Positions 46,800 through 58,007 of a stretch of DNA of 64,000 nucleotides are shown one piece after another. Source of the DNA: Bubalus kerabau (lineage: Eukaryota; Chordata; Mammalia; Artiodactyla; Bovidae); assembly GCF_029407905.1 (NCBI RefSeq), contig NC_073630.1, positions 38,403,001 to 38,467,000 of the forward strand, given 5' to 3'. The position numbers and the translations under genes are program-made. How positions within the stretch are numbered: the stretch's first letter is position 1; every line of letters begins with the position of its first letter. The notes under the pieces were generated by a model. That model ran no database searches and was not told the DNA's origin. It worked only from the letters and a program-made list of their open reading frames with translations.

Positions 46800-47079
46800 A
46801 AAAGCTATAGTATCTTTTTAGATTCTGTATATAAAGGATGTCATACAATGTTTCTGCTTCTCTGTCTGATTGACTTCTACTCAGTATGACAATCTCTAAG
46901 TCCATCAGTGTTGCTGCAAGTGACATTATTTTATTCTTTTTTATGACTAGTATTCCATTTTAAATACATGATCCAAATTAACTTACTTACAAAACAGAAA
47001 CAGACTCATAGACTTAGAGAATGAACTTATGATTGCTGAGGGAAAGTTGGGGGAAAAGCATATTTAGGGAATTTGGGAT
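46800..47079. mobile_element. L1 3' end with 5' inversion
   Basis: Bases 46800-46962 are L1 read backwards (ending at GACTAGTATTCCATT); bases 46963-47079 are L1 read forwards (ACTTACTTACAAAACAGAAAC, TAGAGAATGAACTTATGATTG). The left end of the inverted part (TTTTTAGATTCTGTATATAA) is the L1 sequence that normally lies just before the start of the forward part. This is the usual result of twin priming during L1 insertion. Confidence 0.85.
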
Positions 47080-47922
47080 GGGCTGGAAGAAGCAAAAGCT
47101 GGAATCAAGATTGCCAGGAGAAATATCAATAACCCTAGATAGGCAGATGACACCACCCTATGGCAGAAAGTGAAGAAGAACTAAAGAGCCTATTGATGAA
47201 AGTGAAAGAGGAGAGTGAAAAAGTTGGCTTAAATCTCAACATTCAGAAAAACTAAAATCATGGCATCTGGTCCTATCACTTCGTGGGAAATAGATGAGGA
47301 AACAGTGGATACAGTGACAGACTTTATTTTTGGGGCTCCAAAATCACTGCAGATGGTGACCGCAACCATGAAATTAAAAGATGCTTACTCCTTGAAAGGA
47401 AAGTCCAGCCTAGACCAGCATATTAAAAAGCAGAGACATTACTTTGCCAACAAAGGTCCATCTTGTCAATGTTGTGGTTTTTCCAGTAGTCCTGTATGGA
47501 TGTGAAATTTGGCCTATAAAGAAAGCTGAGCACCGAAGTATTGATGCTTTTGAACTGTGGTATTGGAGAAGACTCTTGAGAGTCCCTTGGACTGCAAGGA
47601 GATCCAACCAGTCCCTCCTAAGGAATATCAGTCCTGAGTGTTCATTGGAAGGACTGATGTTGAAGCTGAAACTCCAATAGTTTGGCCACCTGATGCGAAG
47701 AACTGACTCATTTGAAAAGACCTTGATTCTGGAAAGATTGAAGGCAGGAGGAGAAAGGGATGACAGAGGATGAGATGGTTGGATGGCATCACCAACGCAA
47801 TGGAGATGAATTTGAGTAGACTCCAGGAGTTGGTGATGGACAGGAAGGCCTGACATGCTGCAGTCCATGGGGTCACAAAGAGTCAGACATGAGTGAGCAA
47901 CTGAACTGAACTGAACTAAAGT
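47080..47922 (+). mobile_element. BovB LINE 3' fragment (B16) in the L1 tail
   Basis: Begins at GGCTGGAAGAAGCAAAAGCT in the RT (a RYADD-like motif near 47140 is changed: CCTAGATAGGCAGATGACACC gives a stop in front of ADD) and ends GAACTGAACTGAACTAAAG. Older class. The L1 3' UTR continues at 47925. Confidence 0.92.
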
Positions 47923-47924
47923 TA

Positions 47925-48125
47925 TATACTGCTATATTTAAAATGGATAACCAACAATCTACTGATATAGCCCAGGGAAGTCTGTTGTGTGGCAGCCTGG
48001 TTGGGTGGGAGTTTGGGGGGAAATGGCTACATCTATATGTATCACTGAGTCCCTTTGCTGCTCACTTGAAACTATCACAACATTATTAATCAGCTATTCT
48101 CCAATACAAAATTTTTAAAAAGTTA
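47925..48125 (+). mobile_element. L1 3' UTR, continuation after B16
   Basis: ATACTGCTATATTTAAAATGG, AACCAACAATCTACTGATAT, GAGTCCCTTTGCTGCTCACT, TCAGCTATTCTCCAATACAA and a final A-rich stretch near 48105-48121. Confidence 0.85.
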
Positions 48126-48987
48126 TATTCTCTCTCTCTTTGCCATTTGGTAAAAGAATATGTCCATAGAACATCCTAATTTTGCTATATGGGCATGTCA
48201 TCACCCACCACAAATCCTCTTAAAGTAAGTCTTCTTAACTACCTTGGACATTGGTATATTCCTCTTAGGGCATGTATAAATCTAAAACTGGGCTTTGGGC
48301 CCAGACCAATCAAAATTAAAGATTGTGTGAAGTATGAAAGATGTACTATGGTGCAACGTCACCTTTTCCCTTCCCTCATACCACCTCCTGAGCCCATAAA
48401 CTTTACCAATAGAATCTGTACCCTTTATTTTTATATTCAATTTCTTGATAAATATATTTAACCTACAAAGCCAACCCTTAAAACCTCTTCCACGAACTAC
48501 TTTCAGTGTCATGTGTCTCAAATATTAATTCTAATGTTTATAAATTTTCTAAGGGTGATAGCAATAGTTTCTTTGATGACTTCTGTACAGCAAAGTGTAT
48601 ACCATGACCAAACAAAATATATCTAGATGGCTTGGATAGCAAATATTGACACCTTTCTGTTTTATACCTTTAACTATGTTCTCTGAAGTTATATGTTATA
48701 CAACAAGCAATCCTTAATAGAATAGAATGATTCCTATTAGCATCCAGTTGGAGATAGAAAACCAAAGATTGTCAATAAAGGTCCAAAGTAACACAGTAAC
48801 CTGCTCTGAATGTCCCTTTTCCTTGATAAATTCAAGGAAGTTTCAATTAATTTCTTTCTGAATGGCATTGGGTGTAGCTTTTAAAAATCATATTAGCTAT
48901 TTCACTAGGTGCAGGTGACTGTTTTCTCACCTGGCACAAATTGCTTAGCCTCATTTCATGAAGCCAGGTAGCTAACACTAGGGATCT
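48126..48987. other. Unassigned DNA
   Basis: No gene recognised. A 90-codon frame at 48189-48461 shows no motif. Confidence 0.45.
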
Positions 48988-49027
48988 AAGTATTTGTCTT
49001 ATTTTTTTTTTTTAAGTATTTGTCTTA
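48988..49027 (-). mobile_element. Poly(T) tract between perfect 14-bp repeats
   Basis: AAGTATTTGTCTTA at 48988-49001, twelve T residues (49002-49013), then AAGTATTTGTCTTA again at 49014-49027. This is what target-primed reverse transcription leaves when only the poly(A) tail of an RNA is copied: a TSD with nothing but the tail between, here in antisense. A slippage or duplication origin is possible but does not explain the T run placed exactly at the junction. Confidence 0.8.
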
Positions 49028-49755
49028 GTGTTCTAATTGCTTTTGAGCTGACAACTGAGTCTTTTCAGTGGGCTTCATATAATTCACTCTACTACTTCTT
49101 CAAAATCCTCACAGACCTTTCCATAATTGCCCCCCAAAGAAGAGTTTTATTGTGCAATTATCTAGGGTCATTTGCCTAACCATCCAGCAAAGCTATTGAC
49201 TAAACCCTAAGAGTGTTTGATTACCCATGCATTTCCCTAATGGCAGGAACCTAACTATTCTTCTATTGATAAATAGTTCAACTTCTCTCAAAGCTCAGGC
49301 TTGCCCTTACCTTCTTTCATCAAGGTTTTTTCATCTGCCAGGAATATTGATGCTTATTTTTCTTATAAATGGCCCTCAAGCCATAGACTCTCATAAGTAA
49401 ACCAAGCAGCCTATACAGTCCTTAAAAGCAGAGAGACATGGGGTTGACCATACAGCAGGGGAATGGGGAGGGAGACAGGGGGCTTCATCACCAATTCCAT
49501 GGTTAATGATACAACACAAATGTGTGTACTGGACTTTCCCTGAACTCCTTCCTTCCACACAGCATGCTGTTCACAATCCCACTTCTACCTTATGAGTGAG
49601 TCATCATGTGACTTGCTTCCTATGGAATGTCTGACATCACCAAAACACATTCAATATAACTGGGCTGAGAATTGAGTCCCTTCAGTTGTAGGGGATTCAG
49701 AGTTGTCAGATCTCCGAAAATGTCAACTAATATTTCTTGGTAAGTATAATTTATA
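49028..49755. other. Unassigned DNA
   Basis: No gene or named repeat recognised. Confidence 0.45.
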
Positions 49756-49875
49756 TATTCACTTTTTCAAGTAATAAAATAGAGCAATTAAGTGACCTGT
49801 ACAAATCATCCAGTTAAGATGGCACACACTGCAGTCAAACCTAAGCCTCTGTCTATGACATTGGGTATATTAATC
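49756..49875 (+). repeat. MIR SINE remnant
   Basis: AGAGCAATTAAGTGACCTGTA, CACACTGCAGTCAAACCTAAG and CCTCTGTCTATGACATTG match the MIR core and tail order. Bases 49876-50200 are unassigned. Confidence 0.5.
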
Positions 49876-50239
49876 TGTATTGTACATAGCTAAATTTCTC
49901 AAAACATTATATGTTTTTGGCAATGTTATACAAATACCTATAGTACCTATAATGTTTCATAATAGTATTTGCCCAGCTTATTATTTCACTTTTTCATTCA
50001 TTCATTGACATTGGAAAGATAAATTTCAACCAAGATAACACTGAAAATCATACATCAGAATTACTGGGGCCCAAAATAAGAGAGATCTGTACGTTCCACA
50101 TATAGAATTGAAACTAGTATTCTATTACCCTAAATTAACTATGTGATAAATAATAATGTTGATGATAATATACTCTGTGTATTAGATAATAGAAATGTCT
50201 ATGACCTCATGAAAAGATGCTCAGCATTGCTAAATATTC

Positions 50240-50312
50240 GGTTCAGTTCAGTTTAGTCGCTCAGTCTTGTCCAACTCTTTGCGATCCTATGGACTGCAGC
50301 ACGCCAGGCCTC
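50240..50312 (-). mobile_element. Short BovB 3' terminus
   Basis: GGTTCAGTTCAGTTTAGTCGC to GCACGCCAGGCCTCC: only about 73 bases of the BovB 3' end, in antisense, between two halves of an L1 phrase. Confidence 0.88.
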
Positions 50313-50532
50313 CAGAAAAGAAACTAAGGTATCACCTCACACTGGTCAGAATGTCCATTATTAAAATGTCTCCAAATAATAAAAGCTAGAGAGCATGTGG
50401 AGAAAAGGGAACCCTCTTATACTGTCAATGCGAATGCAAATTGTTGCAATCACTGTGGAAAACAGCATGGAGAGTCATCAAAAAGCTAAAAGTAGTGTTG
50501 TCATATGATCCAATAATCCCACTCCTGGGTAT

Positions 50533-50808
50533 GCTGCTACTGCTGCTAAGTCACTTCAGTCGTGTCCGACTCTGTGTGACCCCATAGATGGCAGCCCCCT
50601 AGGCTCCCCCGTCCCTGGGATTCTCCAGGCAAGAACACTGGAGTGGGTTGCCATTTCCTTCTCCAATGCATGAAAGTGAAAAGTGAAAGTGAAGTCGCTC
50701 AGTCATGTCTGACCCTCAGTGACCCCATGGACTGCAGCCTACCAGGCTCCCCCATTCATAGGATTTTCCAGGCAAAGAGTACTGGAGTGGGGTGCCATTG
50801 CTCCTCCA
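50533..50808 (-). mobile_element. Bov-A2 SINE with 12-bp TSD in the L1
   Basis: Full dimer in antisense, from GCTGCTACTGCTGCTAAGTC to GCCATTGCTCCTCC. TSD ACTCCTGGGTAT at 50521-50532 and ACTCCTGGGCAT at 50809-50820 (one mismatch). The L1 target phrase is exactly restored if the SINE and one repeat are set aside. Confidence 0.95.
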
Positions 50809-51436
50809 ACTCCTGGGCATACATCCAGACAAAACTAATTTGCAAAGATACATGTGCCCTAATGTTCACTGTAGCACTATTCACAATAGTCAGGACACAG
50901 AAGCAACCTAAATGTCCATCTACAGAAGAATAGATAAAGAAGATGTGGCATATACACACACACAAACACATAACATACATTGGAATATTACTCAGCCATA
51001 AAAAAGAGCAAAATAATGCCATTTGCAGCTACATGGATGGACCTAGAGATTATCATACTAAGTGAAGGAATTCAGAAAGAGAAAAAATAATACCATATGA
51101 TATAACTATATGTGGAATCTAAAATATACCACAGGCAAATGTATGTTCAAAACAGAGTCAGAGGCAAAGAGAATAGACTTGTGGTTGCCAAAATAGGTGC
51201 CAGTGAGAGAAAAATTGGAAATTTGTGACTAGCAGATGCAAACAATGATATATAGGATGGATAAACAATAAAATCCTACTGTATAACATAGGGAACTAAA
51301 TTCAGTATCATGGGATAAACCATAATGTAAAAGAATGTGGGAAAGAATATATACATGTCAACTGAGTCACTCTGCTGTACACTAGACACTCACACAACAT
51401 TGTAAATCAACTATATTTCAATGAAACATTTAAAAA

Positions 51437-51690
51437 GCAACAACTGTAGGCTAACGCAATAGAAATTTGCTTCTCAGACACATAAATTCAAAAGTATATG
51501 TTCATGATCTGTGGCAGAAAAGGGAAAAAGCAGTGGATTTGGCTGGTGACAGGCATTCAAGAGCAGGGCCTGACAGAGTCCCTGACATCTGCAGCATGTG
51601 GCTTTCAAGATTGTCCATTGCCACACAGCCAGCAGAACCAAGAAAAGAAAAGTGGAAAAATCATGTTCACATCTTCATTGCCTTGGCTGA
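51437..51690 (-). repeat. MLT1-like LTR, antisense
   Basis: ACAACTGTAGGCTAACGCAAT, AGAAATTTGCTTCTCAGACA, GGCATTCAAGAGCAGGGCCTG and GCATGTGGCTTTCAAGATTG follow the order of an antisense MLT1 LTR of an ancient MaLR element. Right limit uncertain. Bases 51691-52827 are AT-rich and unassigned. Confidence 0.5.
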
Positions 51691-52827
51691 GAATAAAGGC
51701 ATTCCTTATGTTCATCTTTTGTTGCTAGGCAATGTTAATATAGGTCAGGTTTCCAGTTCTGAGCAATGATTACACTGTGGAAAATATTGTGGTTTGTTTT
51801 TGTATCAATAGCTGTGCCTACCATAAATACAATGCCAGTATATGGGGCAAACTTTGGGTGAGAATGTGGTCAACTCTTTAAGCAAATGAATTATCTATTA
51901 CAGGAGGTGCTTTGAAGATGCTTATAACTGATGTGTACTTGTTTAGTTAGGTACAAGTCATAAACAAAGAGACAAAAACTGGCAGGGTTAGGGATTTAGC
52001 AAAACAGAAGTGTTGCAAATCATCTACTCCAACTCTTAAAACTAGCTTATGGTGTCATAAAAATACAACAGTAGTATTCATAAATTCCTTTTTGTGGAAC
52101 AAATATAGCAATGGTACCCAAGAGAAGAGGTTTTACAGCCCTGAGAGGTCCTTGTTATTCTCCACATTGATCTTCAGTTACTGCCTGGCTGGAATACACA
52201 AGGAAAGAAGCTGATGCAAGTGCCAAAGCAAAAGAGAAGCAAGGTGCCTAGTGCTTCCTATGACATAGGAGGATATATGTGGTTACAGGAAAATTTAAGA
52301 TGGTCCCAGATCAGTAATATAAATCACAGAATAAAAAAGACAAACTTCTGTTTCTATGGGAAAAAAAAGACTGAAACTACAGATTGCAACTAATTTGTAG
52401 AGTAGTAATGCACAAGGTATGCTTCAGATTTCAAATCTTGGATTACTTACTTGGATGAAATTAAATTCATATATCATTCTAACAAATGTCTCCCAGCAGA
52501 TTGTGAACTTTGGGAAAAGGGATTAAAGGCAATGTATTTTTTATATTTATGTTCTGTTTCAGGATTCATTTTTTTTAATAAAGAATTTATTTTCTGTCCA
52601 ACAGATGTTGATCAACCTTTTAATAAACACTGCAAAGGTATTACAAAAAATGACCTTCAAAAACAACAAACTCAATAGCTATTATTTATATAATTTTCTA
52701 AGTGACAGACATAATAGTCCTTTTCAAAACAGCAAGAAGAGATGAAGGAATTGGACACAATTCTTAGTCTGTGCCAAAGTTGTAGTCAACAGCCAGTCCC
52801 AACTAACAGCCCTGAAGTATATATACA

Positions 52828-53038
52828 TATACTCAGTTGCTAAGTCATGTCCACTTCTGTGTGACCCAATGGACTGTAGCCTGCTGGCTCTGCTGTCCAT
52901 GGGATTTTCCATGCAAGAATACTGGAGTGTGTTGCCATGCCTACAGGGGGTCTTCCTGACCCAGGAATTGAACCCATGTCTCTTGTGTCTCCTGCATTTC
53001 AGGTGGTTTCTTTACTCACTGTACCACCACAGAAGCCC
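52828..53038 (-). mobile_element. Bov-tA SINE, antisense
   Basis: BovA body (ACTCAGTTGCTAAGTCATGT, CATGGGATTTTCCATGCAAG) followed by the tRNA-like head read backwards (GGAATTGAACCCATGTCTC is the B-box side, and ACTGTACCACCACAGAAGCC the 5' end). Full-length but diverged. Confidence 0.9.
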
Positions 53039-53061
53039 ATTTATACAGGCTGAGCACAACA

Positions 53062-53079
53062 CAATATATATACATGTAC

Positions 53080-53111
<32 letters not shown>

Positions 53112-53113
53112 GA
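53062..53113. repeat. (TA)n microsatellite
   Basis: Imperfect TATA/TACATA tract just past the 5' edge of the antisense Bov-tA. Confidence 0.9.
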
Positions 53114-53351
53114 TTTTTCAAAGGGAAGAGATAAAGGCAAAGGCCATGACATTAAAAAATGAAAGCATTCTGAATTAAAAAATCATCTTTAAAAGAAAAA
53201 TGACCCCCACATCATAAGGAATTTGAATATAAATCAATGAAGCATGTTTTATAAACTATATATATTGTAGTTTATATATAGATTTTGTTTAGATTTTTAA
53301 CTAACAAGTTCATAAATAAAAACTACATTCTGCAGTATACATCCTCTCTAG

Positions 53352-53592
53352 TGTGTGTGTGTGTGCATGTGTATGTTACTCACAGAGTCATGTCTGATTC
53401 TTGGTGACCTCATGAACTGTAACCTGCCAGGTTCCTCTGTCCATGGGATTTTCCATGCAAGAGTACTCCATGCAAAATGGAGATGGTTATAATTTTCTCC
53501 TCCAGGGGATCTTCCCAACCCAGGGATCAAACCTGCACCTCCTGCATTGCAGATGGATTCTTTATCATCTAATCTAGTCATCTGGGAAGCCC
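53352..53592 (-). mobile_element. Bov-tA SINE, antisense, with (TG)n edge
   Basis: A TGTGTGTGTG run at 53352-53364, then the BovA body (TTACTCACAGAGTCATGTCTG, CATGGGATTTTCCATGCAAG) and the tRNA-like head (GGGGATCTTCCCAACCCAGG, CTGGGAAGCCCC at the far end). A short local duplication of CCATGCAA lies near 53453-53474. Confidence 0.9.
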
Positions 53593-54474
53593 CAGTTTGT
53601 GGGCAACCGGCTCAATTATTGTATCCATTATATGAGCAAGACCCAATTCTCCAAAACATGTCTTTTATTCTTAGTGATATTTATTCATCTTTCCATAGAT
53701 TTCCAGCCTAGAACCTCATTTTTGCTCTCCAACACAAAAGAATTGACATCTGTGGATTTACAGCTTCAGTTGTCCTAAAAAATTGTTTATAGTGTTTAAT
53801 TATGCTTTAATGTAATGAGAGTATTTCAACTTCTAGGACAATGACTAACAAGAAAATATAATTCCTAAGCTTCTCTAAAATCCATCTATAAGAAGCTCCG
53901 AGATTGTCTACTTGATGTAGAAAATAGCTCTCCTGGGAAGGTTGATGTCCTCAGCTCTAATCATTGCTTATAACAGCTCAGAGGAGTATCGCCTGGATTT
54001 CCATCCAAGAAAAGAACATTAACAGCCAAAATTCCTCAGCTAAGATACTGAATACGTTACATTGCTGCAATTTTTATATTGCTGTAATGTTACCGCATCT
54101 ACAAACAAAACGTTCTAGTTGTCTGCATACAGAATTTTCTAATGATAATAAGGATTCATTGTCAACTATTTTATGGTTTTGGAAACATCTTGTAAAGGCA
54201 TACCAAGTCAGATGAATCTGCCACAAAAATGTTTCTCACGTGTTGGCTTAAATTAAAAATGTGGTCCTTAAATTTTTCATCAATAGTTCTTGGAAGCAGC
54301 ACATACACTTCTAAAATCCTTCTGATACCAGTATGCCTCTATATAAAAATAAATTATAAAAATGAACATTTATGTGTAAAGTATGAGTTTAATTGGATTT
54401 TATACAAGGAATTGGGATGAACTAAACTATTTCTAGTGGACTTTTAAATTCATAAAAATAAATATTTGAGTATC
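53593..54474. other. Unassigned AT-rich DNA
   Basis: No gene recognised; short frames at 53964-54215 and 54229-54420 have no motif. Confidence 0.45.
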
Positions 54475-54970
54475 TGTATTTGTTTCCTATTGCTGCATTA
54501 CCAAATGATCGCAAGTTTATAGCTTAAAAAAATCAACTTATTATCTTATATTGGCAGAGGTCAGAAGCCCCAAGTCAATCTCAGTAGGCTAAAATCTAGG
54601 TATCAGAGAGATATTTTTCTGAAGTTGTAGGAGAGATCCATTTTGCTGCCTTTGCCAGCTTCTAGAGGTCCCTGCATGCCCTGGTTTATGGCCTTTCCTT
54701 CCATCCTCAAGACAAGAATCTAATAATATTCTGACTCCTCCACTGACTCTGCTTCCATTGTCACATTGTCTTCTCTGATTCTGACCTATTGCCTTCCTCT
54801 AATAAGGATCCTTGAGCCCACGTGATAATCCAAAATAATCCCCACATGTCACAAATTCTTAATTTAACTGCATATGAAGGAAAGATTCACAGATTCAGGG
54901 AATTAAAACAAGAACTTCTTTGGCAGGGGCGGGCGGGGGCGGGGGGTGCGTTATGCAGCCTACTACAATA
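54475..54970 (-). repeat. MLT1-like MaLR LTR, antisense
   Basis: TTGTTTCCTATTGCTGCATTA, ATTATCTTATATTGGCAGAGG, CAGCTTCTAGAGGTCCCTGC, GATAATCCAAAATAATCCCC and GATTCACAGATTCAGGGAAT follow the antisense order of an MLT1 LTR. The right end carries a G-rich expansion. Such LTRs are left by ancient MaLR elements and carry no genes. Confidence 0.7.
54926..54946 (+). repeat. G-quadruplex-type G-rich tract
   Basis: Four G runs (4, 3, 5 and 6 Gs) separated by single C residues. It sits at the end of the MLT1-like LTR, where the family usually has a shorter G run. Confidence 0.85.
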
Positions 54971-55036
54971 TGTTTGAGGTAACGTATAAGAATGGCTTAG
55001 AAAATATGAAGTTAAATAGCTTACCAGCATGATATA

Positions 55037-55267
55037 AATGTGTGTGTGTGTTAAGCAGTTTCAGTCGTGTCCAGCTATTTGCGACCCTATGGACTGTAGA
55101 CTGCCAGGTTCCACTGTCCATGGGAATTTCCAGATAAGAAAACTAGAGTGTATTGTCATTTTCTTCACCAGGGGATCTTCCCAATCCAGAGATCAAACCC
55201 ATGTTTCTTGTTAGTCCCCTGCATTGGCAGGAAGGTTCTTAACCATGAATGCCAATTAGGAAGCCCA
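55037..55267 (-). mobile_element. Bov-tA SINE, antisense, with (TG)n edge
   Basis: A TGTGTGTGTG run at 55039-55050, then TCAGTCGTGTCCAGCTATTT, GGACTGTAGACTGCCAGGTT, CAGGGGATCTTCCCAATCCA and GCCAATTAGGAAGCCC at the 5' end of the element. Full-length, diverged. Confidence 0.9.
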
Positions 55268-55444
55268 TGATATGAATACTCCAGTTAAAAGTTCCCTTTG
55301 CCCTTAATTTCCACTATTTCTGAAAAATTAGAACTGAAGAACTCATGAAGTCTTCATTTTTCCATGAACATGTGCAATTTATACATTACTTTTTGTCCTT
55401 GATTTTAGTTTATGTTAATATTTTTAGCAACCCTTCATAAATCA

Positions 55445-55615
55445 CAGTCTTGTCGTGGCTATGGGGCTTACATAATGCAATGAAGCTGTGAGCCATGCCA
55501 TGCAGAATCAGCTAAGACAGACAGGTCATAGTAAAAGTTCTGGCAAAACGTGGTCCACTGGAGGAGGAAATGGTAAACCACTCCAATAGTCTTGATGTGA
55601 GAACCAAATGAACAA
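55445..55615 (+). mobile_element. Old BovB (B17), piece 1 of 3
   Basis: The leader segment of a sense BovB: GTGAGCCATGCCATGCAGAA, AACGTGGTCCACTGGAGGAG and GTCTTGATGTGAGAACCAAA. It corresponds to about 14520-14645 of B5. It is stopped at 55615 by B18 and resumes at 58008. Confidence 0.85.
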
Positions 55616-58007
55616 TCAGTTCAGATGCTCAGTCATGTCCAGCTCTTTGCAACCCCATGAGCTGCAGCACAGCCAGGCCTCCCTGTCCATCACCAACTCC
55701 CAGAGTTTACCCAAACTCCTGTCCATTGAGTTGGTGATGCCATCCAACCATCTAACCCTAGCCGTCCCCTTCTCCTCCTGCCTTCAATCTTTCCCAACAT
55801 CAGGGTCTTTTCAAAAGCTCTTTGCATCAGGTGGCCAAAATATTGGAGTTTAAGCTTCAACATCAGTCCTTCCAATGAACACCCAGGACTGATCTCCTTT
55901 ACTGGTTGGATCTCCCTGCAGTCCAAGGGACTCTCAAGAGTCTTCTCCAGCACCACAGTTCAAAAGCATCAATTCTTCTGTGCTCAGCTTTTTTTTTTTT
56001 TTTTAATTTTATTTTATTTTTAAACTTTACATAATTGTATTAGTTTTGCCAAATATCAAAATGAATCCTCCACAGGTATACATGTGTTCCCCATCCTGAA
56101 CCCTCCTCCCTCCTCCCTCCCCATTCCATCCCTCTGGGTCATCCCAGTGCACCAGCCCCAAGCATCCAGTATCATGCATCAAACCTGGACTGGCAACTCG
56201 TTTCATACATGATAGAACAGTCTTATGGACTCTGTGAGAGAGGGATAGGGTGGGAAGATTTGGGAGAATGGCATTGAAACATGTGCTCAGCTTTCTTTAT
56301 AGTCCAACTCTCACATCCATACATGACCACTGGAAAAACCATAGCCTGGACTAGATGGACCTTTGTTGACAAAGTAATGTCTCTGCTTTTTAATATGCTA
56401 TCTAGTTTGGTCATAACTTTCCTTCCAAGGAGTAAGTGTCTTTTAAATTCATGGCTGCAATCACCATCTGCAGTGATTTTGGAGGTCCCCAAAATAAAGC
56501 CAGCCACTGTTTCCACTGTTTCCCCATCTATTTGCCATGAAGTGATGGGACTAGATGCCATGGTCTTAGTTTTCTGAATGTTGAGCTTTAAGGCAAATTT
56601 TTCACTCTCCTCTTTCACCTTCATCAGGAGGCTTTTTAGTTCTTCACTTTATGCCATAAAGTTGGTGTCATCTCCATATCCGAGATTATTGATATTTCTC
56701 CTGGAAATCTTGATTTCAGCTTGTGTTTTATCCAGCCCAGCACTTCTCATGATGTACTCTGCATATAAGTTAAATAAGCAGGTTGACAATATACAACCTT
56801 TGTGTACTCCTTTCCCTCTTTGGAACCAATCTGTTGTTCCATGTCCAGTTCTAACTGTTGCTTCCTGACATGCACATAGGTTTCTCAAGAGGCAGGTCAG
56901 GTGGTCTGGTATTCCAATCTCTTTCAGAATTCTCCAGTTTATTGTGATCCACACAGTCAGAGGCTTTAGCATATTGAATAAAGCAGATATAGATATCTTT
57001 ATGAAACTCTCTTGCTTTTTTCATGATCCAGCAAATGTTGGCAATTTGATCTCTGGTTCTTCTGCCTTTTCTAAAATCAGCTTGAACATCTGGAAGTTCA
57101 TGGTTCACATATGGCTGAAGCCTGGCTTGGAGAATTTTGAGCATTACTTTGCCAGTGTGGGAGATGAATGCAATTTTGTGGTAGTTTGAGCATTTTTTGG
57201 CATTGCCTTTCTTTGGGGTGTAATGAAAACTGACCTTTTCCAGTCCTGTGGCCACTGCTGAGTTTTCCAAATTTGCTGGCATATTGAATGCAGCACTTTC
57301 ACAGCATCATCTTTCGGGATTTGAAATAGCTCAGCTGGAATCCCATCACCTCCACTAGCTTCGTTCATAGTGATACTTCCTAAGGCCCGCTTGACTTCAC
57401 ATTCCAGGATGTCTGGCTCTAGGTGAGTGATCACACCATCGTGATTATCTGGGTTGTGAAGATCATTTCTGTATCATTCTCCTGTGTATTCTTGCCACCT
57501 CTTCTTAATATCTTCTGCTTCTGTTATGTCCCTATCATTTCTGTCCTTTATTGAGCCCATCTTTGCATGAAATGGTCCGTTGGTATCTCTAATTATCTTG
57601 AAGAGATCTCTAGTCTTTCCTGTTCTATTGTTTTCCTCTATTTCTTTGCATTGATCACTGAGGAAGGCTTTCTTATCTCTTCTTGCTATTCTTTGGAACT
57701 CTGCATTCAAATGGGTCTATCTTTCCTTTTCTTCTTTGCTTTTTGCTTCTCTTCTTTTCACAGTTATTTGTAAGGCCTCCTCAGACAGCCATTTTGATTT
57801 TATGCATTTCTTTTTCTTGGGGATGGTCTTGATACCTGTCTCCTGTATAATGTCACTAACTTCTGTCCATAGTTCATCAGGCACTTTGTCTATCAGATCT
57901 AGTCCCTTAAATTTATTTCTCACTTCCACTGTATAATCATAAGGGATTTGATTAGGTCATACCTGAATGGTCTAGTGGGTTTCCCCACTTTCTTAAATTT
58001 AAGCCTG
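55616..58007 (-). mobile_element. BovB LINE (B18) inserted in B17
   Basis: Antisense copy from the 3' terminus (TCAGTTCAGATGCTCAGTCA) at left through the tail, RT, linker and the end of the endonuclease region (CTTTCTTAAATTTAAGCCTGA) at right. On the minus strand: YDYTVEVRNKFKGLDLIDKVPDELW near 57929, the linker at 57710-57474, and RT motif QADFRKGRRTRDQIANICWIM near 57085-57020. The catalytic motif is lost (NNLGYGDDTNFMA, near 56670). Several frameshifts. It carries the L1 at 55992-56281. Confidence 0.94.
55992..56281 (-). mobile_element. L1_BT-type 3' end nested in B18, with TSD
   Basis: Opens with poly(T), then TTAAACTTTACATAATTGTA and TTTGCCAAATATCAAAATGA, CACAGGTATACATGTGTTCC, CCCCAAGCATCCAGTATCAT, and reaches further 5' than the other L1_BT tails here (AAGATTTGGGAGAATGGCAT). 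Perfect TSD TGTGCTCAGCTTT at 55979-55991 and 56282-56294. The position sits exactly in the B18 tail. Confidence 0.96.

Larger units (their letters stand above)
50205..51435 (+). mobile_element. L1 distal ORF2 and 3' UTR, interrupted twice
   Basis: ATGAAAAGATGCTCAGCATTG, GGTATCACCTCACACTGGTC, AGAGCATGTGGAGAAAAGGG, GTCATATGATCCAATAATCC, GTCCATCTACAGAAGAATAG, TACATGGATGGACCTAGAGA, TGTATAACATAGGGAACTAA, ATTGTAAATCAACTATATTTC. A BovB 3' terminus sits at 50240-50312 and a Bov-A2 at 50533-50808. Confidence 0.92.

Noticed and set aside
51467..51769. 100-codon frame whose end looks faintly like an L7Ae-type ribosomal fold
   Set aside because: It begins inside an antisense MLT1-like LTR and the similarity is only a few residues.
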